From Xiphophorus maculatus (Eukaryota; Chordata; Actinopteri; Cyprinodontiformes; Poeciliidae): 64,000 nucleotides of DNA. Of the stretch, positions 14,501 to 22,850 are shown piece by piece (position 1 is the first letter of the stretch; each line of letters opens with the position of its first letter). The stretch spans positions 9,254,024 to 9,318,023 of the forward strand of contig NC_036457.1 in NCBI RefSeq assembly GCF_002775205.1. The letters run 5' to 3'. The position numbers and the translations under genes are program-made. The notes below the pieces were generated by a model. The model saw nothing but the letters and a program-made list of their open reading frames with translations. It ran no database searches and was not told the DNA's origin.

Positions 14501-16406
14501 ATCAGGAGCTTTACACACTTTATTCCTGGAATACTGTGTAATTTGAAACAAAACATTGCGCACTGTAATCCCCACTATGTTTGTCATCAACATTTTAATT
14601 AAACTTTTACATAGTAGAATATTTATGAAATATTAATCCGACTCTGTGCCAAAAATTTAAACTTTAAAGCAGAAATGTTTCTGTAAAAACTTTTCTTTCT
14701 TCTTGATGGTGGCAAAAGATTTTAAGAGACTCTAATAGAGACTATACCTCCATAATAAGGCACCCATGTGTGTCGTTTTCCTTGAAAGTCCATTCTGTCA
14801 AACTCTGAACATTGTTCCTCCCTGAAGTCTCTTGATCCAACGGGGCAGGCCTGTCACAACAAAACAAAAACACCGTATATCTAAATATCTCACATTGTAT
14901 TCCTGTGTGCACTGAGTTTATTTTTAAGGGAGTTAATGTAATTACATGAGTATTACAGGTGAGGAATGATTTGGAGGATCCTTCACAGTTGTGTCCTCCA
15001 TCTGTCCTGCAGGAGAGAAATTATATTATATTATATTATATTATATTATATTATATTATATTATATTATATTATATTATATTATATTATATTATATTATA
15101 TTATATTATATTAGTTTCACTGTGAATGTTTAAATAGCCTACCTTGAAGTAATACATCTCCTGGTTCTCATTGCCACTCCGGTGCCGCAGGTTCGACTGC
15201 AAGGGCCATAGGGCCCAAACTCTCCCCAGTAGTCATTTACCGGCTGTGTCACCTGCCAAAATAAATGCATAAATAAAAAATGGACATGCAGTTACATTTC
15301 TAAAAAAAAAAAAAGGGGGGGGGGTTTGTGCCGCCTCTGGAACACATGCTGCTTCCCTTGCACCAAATTCAAGCCGCAACAGAACAACAAGCCAAAGTGT
15401 GAGAGCACAATGAGACTAAAATAGAAGCTGGAACTTGAAACCACAAACCAACCCCTGTGTGTTGCATAATGAATATACAAACTTGCTCCTTGGCATATAA
15501 TCACAATCACTTGTGTGATGACAGTAAATCACACTTTACTCTAAAATCTTAAAGTACAAGTAAAACATTTTAGCAAAATTGTCGTTTTTGTTTTCCTTTG
15601 TGAAATTGTCTTATTATCCAGGATATTTTAGACTATGATGATTTGAGGGAAACAAAACCTTGTCTAGACAAATTAGTATTGTTTGTAGAATTAACCCTAA
15701 ATCTGAACAGGTCTGAATAAAAGGGAATTTAAGCTTAAAAGGTCAAATTTAAGATTTACAAAATATAGACTAGCTGACTAAGGATATAGAATTGTGATGC
15801 TTTGGTTTGTAGCAGCTGAATGGCAAGTCGGTACCCGAATATGGCCTTACTGAGTGGGGTAGAAGACGTTCTCCCCGTGTCAACGTGTTTTTTTTCTACA
15901 GATGGATGAATGGATGGACGGATTGATGGACGGATTGATGGATAGATGGATGGATGGATGGATGGATGGATGGATGGATGGATGGATGGATGGATGGATG
16001 GATGGATGGATGGATGCTGAAGGTAGCATGTCACTGACATTAGCAGTGATTACACAAAAAATATGTTTTTCCCTTTAAACCGCACAATACCTTTTTACCT
16101 AGTGTGGATATAACTAGCAGTACCAGGTTGTAGGTACAAAAATACAACAAATCAAATAATATTTTATTCTGCAATTTAAAACTGCACATGAAAAAAGAAC
16201 TACTCTTACTGCTTTATTTTAATTTTTTAAAAATGCAGTCCATAAGTACTAGTTTTATTTTTTCAATTTACTATGAACTGTATAAAGAACTATTATTGAC
16301 TCAAACATGGAGTTAGATGTATTTAATAAAACATGATAAAAATTAGACTTACTGTAAAAGCAGGAACAACCAGCTGCAGGATGCCAAGGACTTGCAGGAT
16401 GTTCAT
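8236..16406 (-). CDS. Papilin-like secreted matrix protein, 17 coding exons, about 856 aa
   Basis: Minus-strand exons: 16353-16406, 15143-15252, 14946-15006, 14748-14850, 14335-14465, 13921-14241, 13043-13219, 12799-12949, 12642-12719, 11457-11562, 11272-11350, 10698-10949, 10186-10362, 9953-10103, 9802-9879, 9353-9509, 9188-9266 and 8236-8541 (the first is the signal-peptide exon; the last ends in TAG). Every junction keeps the frame. Domain order: signal peptide ([18 protein letters not shown]), TSP1 (CSRTCGTG), ADAMTS-type cysteine-rich region (DFREEQC ... DGVCR), then twice [three TSP1 repeats plus two YGCC modules], then Kunitz. This architecture fits papilin/lacunin, a basement-membrane glycoprotein related to ADAMTS-like proteins (family knowledge). 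Odd points: there is no spacer domain (only 93 bp lie between the cysteine-rich exon and the next TSP1 exon), and no Ig or PLAC domain. It may be papln itself or a divergent teleost paralogue, so I leave the symbol blank. Confidence 0.9.
8788..8948. repeat. (ATCC)n tract with attached fish-type dispersed repeat
   Basis: About eleven ATCC units (8793-8836) run straight into a segment containing GGTGCCTATCTCCAGC, GAGGCAGGGTACACCC and CCAGTCCACCACAGG. This combination is a familiar dispersed repeat of teleost genomes, usually seen next to ATCC tracts. It lies in the intron between the Kunitz exon and the preceding exon. Confidence 0.75.
9188..10949 (-). CDS. Papilin-like cassette, copy 2 (three TSP1 repeats and two YGCC modules)
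   Basis: Exons 10698-10949, 10186-10362, 9953-10103, 9802-9879, 9353-9509 and 9188-9266. Exon count, splice phases (0,0,1,1,2,0) and four of the six exon lengths (177, 151, 78, 79) are identical to copy 1. TSP1 cores are [16 protein letters not shown] and CTRSCGGG; the modules read YGCCPDG and YGCCLDG. This proves an in-frame tandem duplication of one genomic block. The introns are much shorter here than in copy 1. The last exon joins the Kunitz exon in phase 0. Confidence 0.9.
11272..14241 (-). CDS. Papilin-like cassette, copy 1 (three TSP1 repeats and two YGCC modules)
   Basis: Exons 13921-14241, 13043-13219, 12799-12949, 12642-12719, 11457-11562 and 11272-11350. The TSP1 cores read [16 protein letters not shown] and CSRSCEGG. 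They are followed by a Pro/Gly-rich linker (RFVPHVPG) and two short modules with YGCCPDG and YGCCLDG. Relative to copy 2, its fifth exon is 51 bases (17 residues) shorter at the 5' end, and its first exon is longer, with an N-terminal extension rich in Ser/Val/His. The intron at 11563-12641 is the largest in the cassette and carries two perfect hairpins. Confidence 0.9.
12204..12242. repeat. Perfect hairpin, 18-bp arms, 3-base loop
   Basis: Left arm 12204-12221, loop GAT, right arm 12225-12242, with no mismatch. AT-rich. It sits in the large intron of cassette copy 1 of the papilin-like gene. Confidence 0.9.
12264..12299. repeat. Perfect hairpin, 15-bp arms, 6-base loop
   Basis: Arms 12264-12278 and 12285-12299 (core AGTGGCTGG) with loop CTAGCA. 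It is only 21 bases from the preceding hairpin, in the same intron, followed by further GTGGCTGG repeats. Confidence 0.9.
14335..16406 (-). CDS. N-terminal part of the papilin-like gene: signal peptide, TSP1 and cysteine-rich exons
   Basis: Five exons. 16353-16406 encodes a hydrophobic signal peptide of 18 residues ending at the donor. 15143-15252 and 14946-15006 make the first TSP1 repeat, with the [14 protein letters not shown] start and the CNTHACP end. For 14946-15006 I chose the donor GTAATT over an upstream GTAATA, because it restores the expected CNTHACP sequence and phase 0. 14748-14850 and 14335-14465 encode the ADAMTS-like cysteine-rich region, including the hallmark [10 protein letters not shown], a run of conserved Cys, and [10 protein letters not shown]. 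This part fits the ADAMTS-like/papilin family as I remember it, up to the point where a spacer would be expected. Confidence 0.9.
15021..15113. repeat. (TTATA)n pentanucleotide microsatellite inside a short intron
   Basis: About 18.6 uninterrupted units occupy 93 of the 136 bases of the intron between the two exons of the first TSP1 repeat. On the transcribed strand the repeat ends just before the polypyrimidine tract and acceptor. Confidence 0.97.
15900..16017. repeat. (GGAT)n microsatellite
   Basis: An interrupted GGAT/GGAC/TGAT stretch becomes a perfect tetranucleotide run from about 15945 to 16016. It lies in the first coding intron of the papilin-like gene. Confidence 0.97.
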
Positions 16407-16841
16407 GTTCACCAAAAGCCTCTCATAAACTATCAATGAGAAAAGCTGCTAAATAACTCAAATGTCAATGCAAAGACGTGCAACCAGGCATTCAACTTTT
16501 GTCATAACTGGTTCACCATAATTTTCATCCACATCTGGAAGTGATGTATTTGGTGAAGCTGAATAAATGTCATTTATACAAGAGAGAGGTGAAAATGTGT
16601 TTAAAGGTAATGCTGCCTTACCTTGTTCAAGCGAATCCGGAGCTGGTAGATCAGCACCACAGAGGAGCGTGGATGTACAAGATGAAAGACGGCACAGACA
16701 CACTGATTTCTATCTTCTCATCTGGTCTGCTTGCCAAAACCGCAGCCCAGAAAGTGTCAAGTTACAACCATTCAAGAAGACTTTCTTTTTCCAGAAAAAA
16801 AATGTTTTTTTGAGCTTCTGTTTTTAGCACTGTGTATATAC
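16407..16841 (-). promoter_or_regulatory. 5' UTR exon, intron and possible TATA box of the papilin-like gene
   Basis: On the minus strand a segment ends at 16622 with the strong donor AAG|GTAAGG. An acceptor-like TTTAGCAG lies near 16450, 45 bases upstream of the ATG. This fits an untranslated first exon of about 100-170 bases spliced to the signal-peptide exon. A TATATAC sequence at 16834-16841 is at a plausible distance for a TATA box. The donor is the strongest element; the exact start is inferred. Confidence 0.4.
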
Positions 16842-17049
16842 GCCCCCATAAAACACAGGATTTGCCCCATTATATGCAGGATTGCATGCACCTTAAATGT
16901 TTAGAGTTTCATTTTTAAGTCGAATATAGCATGAAATAAATATAAAATGCAGTTTTCAAATAATTTAATATGCAAATGGATTTAGCAAACCAACTTTATC
17001 CTATCTGAAATCGTAATTGCATCTCTTGCCAAATCACAAATCACCTGAG

Positions 17050-17920
17050 ATTAGCTATATTCTTTGGTTTAATAACATTAACTACACCCAGGCCTGACAA
17101 CTGTAGAAAACACATAATTAGTCTGACCAGATGATGTACTGTGGGCTCAAAAGATTTTGAAAACAAACAGATCATGCAGCGATCTTCAGAAATGTAAAAG
17201 CAGATAAGAAAGGAAGTCATTGGCATCTATAAAAGTGGAAATAGTTACCCTCTAAATCATACTGTGAAACTATTTCCAAGGATGTACTGGAGCATGGCAG
17301 TGGTAGTATTATGAATGAGAGCTACTGTGCCTCTTCAAAGCCTGGATGACCTGCCTTAATTCATAATGCCATGAAGTATTCCTTCTAGCAGGTAATTCTA
17401 AAGACGAATGTTGGATCATAATTTCATGACTTTAAGCTTCCGCCCACTTGGGTTAGACAGAAAGATGATGATCTGAAACTGCCCATCTCTGATCTAAATT
17501 AACTTTACAGTGCCACAGTCAAAGACTAGAGTTAAATTCACTTGAGATGTTGTGGCAAAACCTCAGACAGGCCATCCAGGGTTTGTAATCCTCAGATGTG
17601 GCTGTAGTAAAAGAATTAAAAGTGGACCAAAATCAGTTCACTGTATCTGAAGTACTCATTGGCCGCTATGGCAAACACTTGAGGACAGTTGTTGCCTCCA
17701 GAGTTGATACAACTGGTTGAGGCTTAAGGGGAAAATTTCTTTTTCAAACATGGCCAGGCTGGTTTAAATTGTCTTTTTCTCTTAATAACTAAAATTATCA
17801 TTTGAAAACTAAATTTCCTATTTATTGAGATGATAACTAAAACATGTATTGTGTGACCAAAAAAAGGAGAAAAAAAACTGTGTGGAGGAGGGGGAGTACT
17901 TTTTCATAATGCTGCTACTA
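17050..17920 (+). mobile_element. Decayed Tc1/mariner-like transposon, plus orientation
   Basis: Residual transposase text is recognisable by eye: GGCAGTGGTAGTATTATGA, GCCTGGATGACCTGCC, ACTTGGGTTAGACAGAAAGA, TGATGATCTGAAAC, GAGATGTTGTGGCAAAACCT, then the tail after GGTTGAGGCTTAAGGGG and GAGTACTTTTTCATAATG. Frames are broken by many indels and stops, so no protein can be made. The ends are approximate because the inverted repeats are too worn to define. It lies between the papilin-like gene and the coiled-coil gene. Confidence 0.75.
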
Positions 17921-18588
17921 TCATCAAAGATTTCATTTATCTTTTTCTTTTTTTGCATAAATGCAGGCGTTTAATCCAACAATGTTCTACACACCAAATG
18001 ACTTCGGACACCTAACATTTATTGACTGCGCATATGCTTGTTGCAGATTCAACAGTCATTCAATAATCACTGGATATATCATAAAACCCATCTTAAAAAA
18101 ATAAAGTAAAATATAGCCGTAACTTTCCATTGCTTCCCATTGATTTATTCCTTACTGTTTTTACAGCCCATTCTGACCACTGATTGTCCCTTTTGCACAT
18201 CTCATAACCACTAAACACAGCCCATTAAGTCACAGCAGTGGAGCTGGGGGAGGAAAACGTTGCTTTTATACTTTGGTTAGTTTATTTTAGTTGGAAACCG
18301 CAGGGACGCAGTCTGAAACATATATCAAGGGAAGGCAGAAGACAGCAACATTCTTGTGTCTTTCTGGCTTAAAAACATTGAACGCAAATTTTTAAATCTC
18401 CGAAACCATCAAGACATATTACTTACTGAAGCAAATTTTGACTATGTAACACAAACTGGGCCAAAGTGGAGTCTGAACTTCAAATGTATATCTGAGTACA
18501 AAGCAGTTGCAATAAGACAAAAAATTTGGACGATGGTGTTTACAACAAATGTATGATTTATTACTATTGCAGCTTTCTATAAATAACA

Positions 18589-18594
18589 TTTATT
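18589..18594 (-). terminator. Candidate polyadenylation signal of the coiled-coil gene
   Basis: AATAAA on the minus strand about 195 bases after the TGA stop at 18788-18790. Confidence 0.5.
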
Positions 18595-18787
18595 TTTAAA
18601 GACTTAAATTGATTGTCACACATTGTGGTTGTCAGATATAAACTAAAAAACAACAAGTTTCACTTCAAACAAGCCTTACTTCACATGTCAACAACTTAAA
18701 AATTGCGCCTCACACAGAGTCCAAACCACCACCCCACACAGTGCATTCATCCCACAACTGAAAACAGGGTTCATCCCTTCCGCTGTC

Positions 18788-19201
18788 TCAAAACTGCCGG
18801 CTCAGTTTCTGCATTTCCTTCTCCTTGGCTTCAAAGGCGCTCTTGGTGCTGAACAGTTCCTCCACCGAGTCCACTATGTCCTGCATTTCCCGGGCCATTT
18901 CAGCGTAGCTCTCCTTCAGCTCCTCCTGCTGCTGCCTCAGATCCGCCGCTGCCTGCATCAGCTCCGAGGCCTGAAAGCTGCACTGGCTCCGGAGGTCTTC
19001 CACATCCGTCAGCAGCGTCTCCATGCTCTTCAGCACCTGCTCCAGACGGCCTGCGGCCACCTCGAACTCTGACGTGTCCTGGAAAAGGGTGTCGAAGTTG
19101 GAGTTGTCCAGTGACTCCAGCTTGATTTCAGGCTCTGAATCCTCCTTTGTCTCTTCCATCTCTTCCTTCTCATTTTCCTCTGCTTTTGACGCCTTCTCCA
19201 T
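18788..19201 (-). CDS. Uncharacterised 137-aa acidic coiled-coil protein
   Basis: An uninterrupted reading frame from ATG (19199-19201, context GGATCATGG) to TGA. Residues 1-45 are very charged (runs such as EENEKEEMEETKEDSEPE). Residues from about 48 to 135 have heptad-like spacing of Leu, Met, Val and Ala with Gln/Glu at other positions (for example RLEQVLKSMETLLTDVEDLR), predicting one long coiled coil. No signal peptide or membrane segment is present. Third codon positions are clearly richer in G/C than the surrounding DNA, strong evidence of real coding. The whole protein is in one exon, so it may be an intronless gene, an old retrocopy, or the last exon of something longer; the bases just upstream lack a good polypyrimidine tract. 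I do not recognise the family. The frame stays open a little upstream without another ATG. Confidence 0.75.
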   Translation of the reverse strand: MEKASKAEENEKEEMEETKEDSEPEIKLESLDNSNFDTLFQDTSEFEVAAGRLEQVLKSMETLLTDVEDLRSQCSFQASELMQAAADLRQQQEELKESYAEMAREMQDIVDSVEELFSTKSAFEAKEKEMQKLSRQF

Positions 19202-19760
19202 GATCCTCTTGATGCAGAAATTTTCAACCAACCAACAAGGCAGTCAAATTTCACCAAAACAGATATCTGTAAATAAAAGGAATCATTTAGCTTCAAAGAA
19301 AAGCAGTGAAATAAATATTGAAAAGGAAAGTAAAGTAGCAGGACTCCTTCTGCTCCCTTAGACTCTGTTAGATAGTGAGGAGTTTATCCCCTTACAGAGT
19401 GGGGTAAAGAGGCCGTTCTGTGTAATCTCATTCTCTTTTGCACCTGCGTGTTCAGTGTATTTCTGTCCAAGTCCTCGTTCACTGCCATGCAAAAGTACCA
19501 TAATCCAGTTTTGGGCAGCGGGCCCAAGCAATGCCCCTACTGGGGCTCCGATGAGCAGCAGGTTGTACGTGAGATTATGTAGCACCTCCTTCTCGCCTGA
19601 CCGCTTTTACTGTCTGAGGGGAAAGATTAACCCCGTCCTCGTAGAGCTACCTGCGGTTGGTCTTACATGCAGTGACCTCTGCTCTAGTGTGAGGATAATT
19701 CCTGTGAACTGTGGAGGAATTACAGTCACATTACTTTAAGGTTGTGCTACAGGTGCTTTG
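19202..19760. other. Upstream region of the coiled-coil gene
   Basis: Somewhat higher G+C than the DNA to the right, especially 19440-19640. Short frames exist on both strands, but none shows recognisable protein sequence. It may hold the promoter or 5' UTR of the 18.8-19.2 kb gene. Confidence 0.3.
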
Positions 19761-22719
19761 AGTGTCCAAAAGCATTCACCTGAAATATTTTCACCTTTTG
19801 CCACAATGCCATCACAAACTTCAATGTATTATATTTGGTAGCCTATTGCCTATTTTTTCCATGTCATAGTTATGTATCCTAATAGAACACATTGCAGTTT
19901 GACATTTTAATGGCAAATAACAAAACAGTTAAAAAAAATAAAAAATTAAAAAGCTCAGTAGTTATAAAGAACATTCCAAGACCTCTTACATATTTTTAAA
20001 TCCTCAAAAATGACAACTGAGTATTTTTAATTTTCTGTTCTCCTTCATCAATTCTTTTAAAAACAGAAACAATGGAGCACAGGGTTCCTTCAATCAAACA
20101 GAGCTTAGTAAATATAAAATAGAAGTTTTAAAATATATTTCTGTGCAAAATATATTTATGTTAACTATACTGTTATAAGAAATCTATGAGAACGTTTTAG
20201 GTTGTACAATCCCAAGTACTTTACTTGTTCAAAGCATGAATCTGTCAAACAAGAAAACAAACAAACTGCAGCGATATTTGAGTTCACGTGTCTTGTTCAC
20301 ATGTTAAAGAGCCAGCAGAAGAAACTGCTCTTTAAATGGCTGTAAAGATAACGAGTTTACATGATGAGCTCACCTCCCCAAAGTTCTTATCAAAACAAGA
20401 CAACTTGCTCTAAAGAGGCCAACGCCAGGGGAAACTCTTCTTAATCTCCAAGTGGCTCAAAATACGGACATATAAGTTTTAGTTACATCAAAAGGAATAA
20501 TTAATTTGTCACAAAAGTTTTGGTTCCACTGAATATTATTCACTGAAAAATGGAATATTGTTTGTGTGAGATTTAAAAAGTTGAGTCCATTTTAAATATT
20601 ACTGTTGTATAATGCAATCCAGCAGCAAGAACATATTTTATTTATTTTTTTACAAGGGAATAGTTCTAGTAATAAGACAGTGATGGACTAGATATTTCAC
20701 AAATTGACAGGTTTACCTAACCTGATTAAACTTCAACAAAACATCACACACTACCTATTATTACTTGTCCTATTTGACTGAACAATAATAATGAAATCTT
20801 TTACTAAAAGACCTCCACTCCGCTTTTGAATGTTTCTTTGAGTTACATTGAAAATCAAGAATTATAAAATATATTATTATATATATCAGACAAACCAAAA
20901 TAAAGTCAATCACCTCTTACTGGTTTTCGATGCTAATGATGAGCAACCAAGGTCAACCCTCAGAATGAAAGTGTTGTCAGTGACTGAACCAGCTGACTCT
21001 CTCTCTCTCTCCCTTTCTCTCTCTCTTTCTCTCTCTCCCTGTGTCTCTGTCTTCCTCTCTCTCTCTCTCTCTGTCTTACTTTTGGTCTCTTGTCTTAAAA
21101 TGAACCCCAACATTTTTCCTCCCCCCCAAAAAAATCTTTATAATGTAGATATTGGTTATCTTCAAATGTTTACATTTTCATAAACTTACATAAATGTTTA
21201 AAAATGTGTTTTCACTTTACTGTGGGCAATGAAAATCACACAAATATATATGTACTTAAATGGTCTTATATGTAGGTTGCTAAAATGTGGAAAGCAATAT
21301 GGGATGTGAGTACTTTCTGGAAAACTCCTCCTATTTAACACTGGTAGTTCTTTGAAATTATAGGTCCCATCCTGAAAGACATGATTCATTTTACAGCAAA
21401 CCAAGTGATAAATACTAAATATTTTTATACAGTATACATTGATTTGATGCAACTGTGAGGCAATAAAATGCATCATATTATGAGCATCTTATCTGTGTTT
21501 CAGCCTAACTGTTCTGCAGTTCTTCAACGTTTCCACGTGGGGGCGCCCTAAGGACTCCTAACTTTCAATGTTTCTGCAAACTGTTAAAAAAAATTTCTGA
21601 AGGCAGGCGTTTCCACTTGAATAAAATACACTACCTGCTGTTTTTTTTTCTTGCTTGTGTGTATTTTATTTACCTAACATAGCGAGTGTGAATATGAACA
21701 TTTAAAACAAAGTAAAGATAGGCTAGCAGCAGCAAACTCTCCAAGAGGCCGTGCCCAAGCTTCATGAGCCTCAACATGTGTAACTATTTAAGTGTCAACA
21801 TGTGGATTCCTGTGTGCTTCTGTGTATTGAGAATGCTGTGTGGGGGTTCAGGGATATGGATTATTTCGCTTGGAGTCTTATTCAGAGCGGCCAATCAAGC
21901 GTGAGGCACAGAGGAGAAAGGGGGCATTGTTGTGGCCTCAGAAAATAGATTCAATCACAGAGTCTCAACAGGAACACGCTTCCAACAACTGCCTGACCCT
22001 TTCAACTCATGACTTTTCTTTGTAGCACTGTGAATGTATGTATCAATTCACTTGCTGTTTGAATTTATATGTGGTTCGTGTTAGTTATGCAAGTAGGTAT
22101 CAAAATAGACCAGAGCTTGTTTGACAAGATTACTTGGTTTCTGCTTCTGGATTTAAACTCAAAATGTAACCATAAAAATACTGAATGAATTATCACCTAG
22201 ATGCTCATAGGCTCTCCTCTGGAGTCTTAAGTCGATGAGAGAGTTACAGCAGTTCCTTTCCCCTCATGACTATTTCTAGTGTCAACTGGGAATACATGTG
22301 CTGAAGATTTATGTATATCCATTTGCTGTTGTTGAGGGGATTGTGGTCGATACTTGAGACATGACGTTACTGATGGGGTCCTTTCTAAAGGGGTACTCAG
22401 GAGTAGAAGAGCAAGGACTGGCCTTTCACTGAAGTAGGTCATTTTAATAGGAATGAGGGCTCGGGATTGCAAGTTTGCACAACAAAATGTGTATATATAT
22501 AAATATACAAATCCTGGATGCTTAGCAAAGAAAGTGAACCGCCGTGGTTGAGAAGGCCAAAACAAGAGCATCTCTATCCTCGCTAACGGAAGTTCTGCAA
22601 AACCATAGTCTTTTAACTCATTGCAGCTGCCCACATGGATGACTCAAACATCTTTTAGAAAAAGGAAACATTTAAATGGTCAAAGGACACAAAGACTTAG
22701 GTATTTGGTCGCAGTGTTG
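19761..22719. other. Gene-free AT-rich stretch
   Basis: I see no supportable exon. The only notable content is a pyrimidine-rich (CT)n tract at 20998-21074 and a short AT microsatellite-like stretch near 20866-20886. Confidence 0.5.
20998..21074. repeat. (CT)n-rich simple repeat
   Basis: Imperfect CT dinucleotide tract with CCC and TTT interruptions. The long poly-Ser/Leu or Arg/Glu frames it creates on both strands are artefacts. Confidence 0.95.
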
Positions 22720-22850
22720 AAAGTATATTTGGAGGATCCAAGAGGGGCTTTCAAAGAACTCCACACTAACTGTGAAGAGCTAGTTGTGGCAGTATCATGA
22801 TGTAGGATTATACTGGTACTGGCACAAAGTGGATGAAATTCAGCAACTTG
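22720..22850 (+). mobile_element. Tc1-like transposase fragment
   Basis: Contains TTTGGAGGATCCAAGAGG, CTGTGAAGAGCTAGTTGTGG and CAGTATCATGATGTAGG, resembling the part of fish Tc1 transposase that encodes FGG-N-V-W-R ... V-K-H-G-G-G ... M-V-W-G. Heavily mutated and short; no ends seen. Confidence 0.55.

Noticed and set aside
14941..14957. Alternative donor GTAATACT in the third exon of the papilin-like gene
   Set aside because: It would shift the frame of the next exon and destroy the conserved CNTHACP end of the TSP1 repeat; the donor at 14945 keeps both.
15756..16040. Frame with repeated His-Pro-Ser-Ile
   Set aside because: Translation of the (GGAT)n microsatellite.
19358..19739. Frames on both strands upstream of the coiled-coil gene
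   Set aside because: Neither has domain content or a splice site that would join it to the coiled-coil frame.
22227..22634. 135-codon minus-strand frame
   Set aside because: No homology recognised, no coding-like composition, no splice context; length is possible by chance in this amount of sequence.
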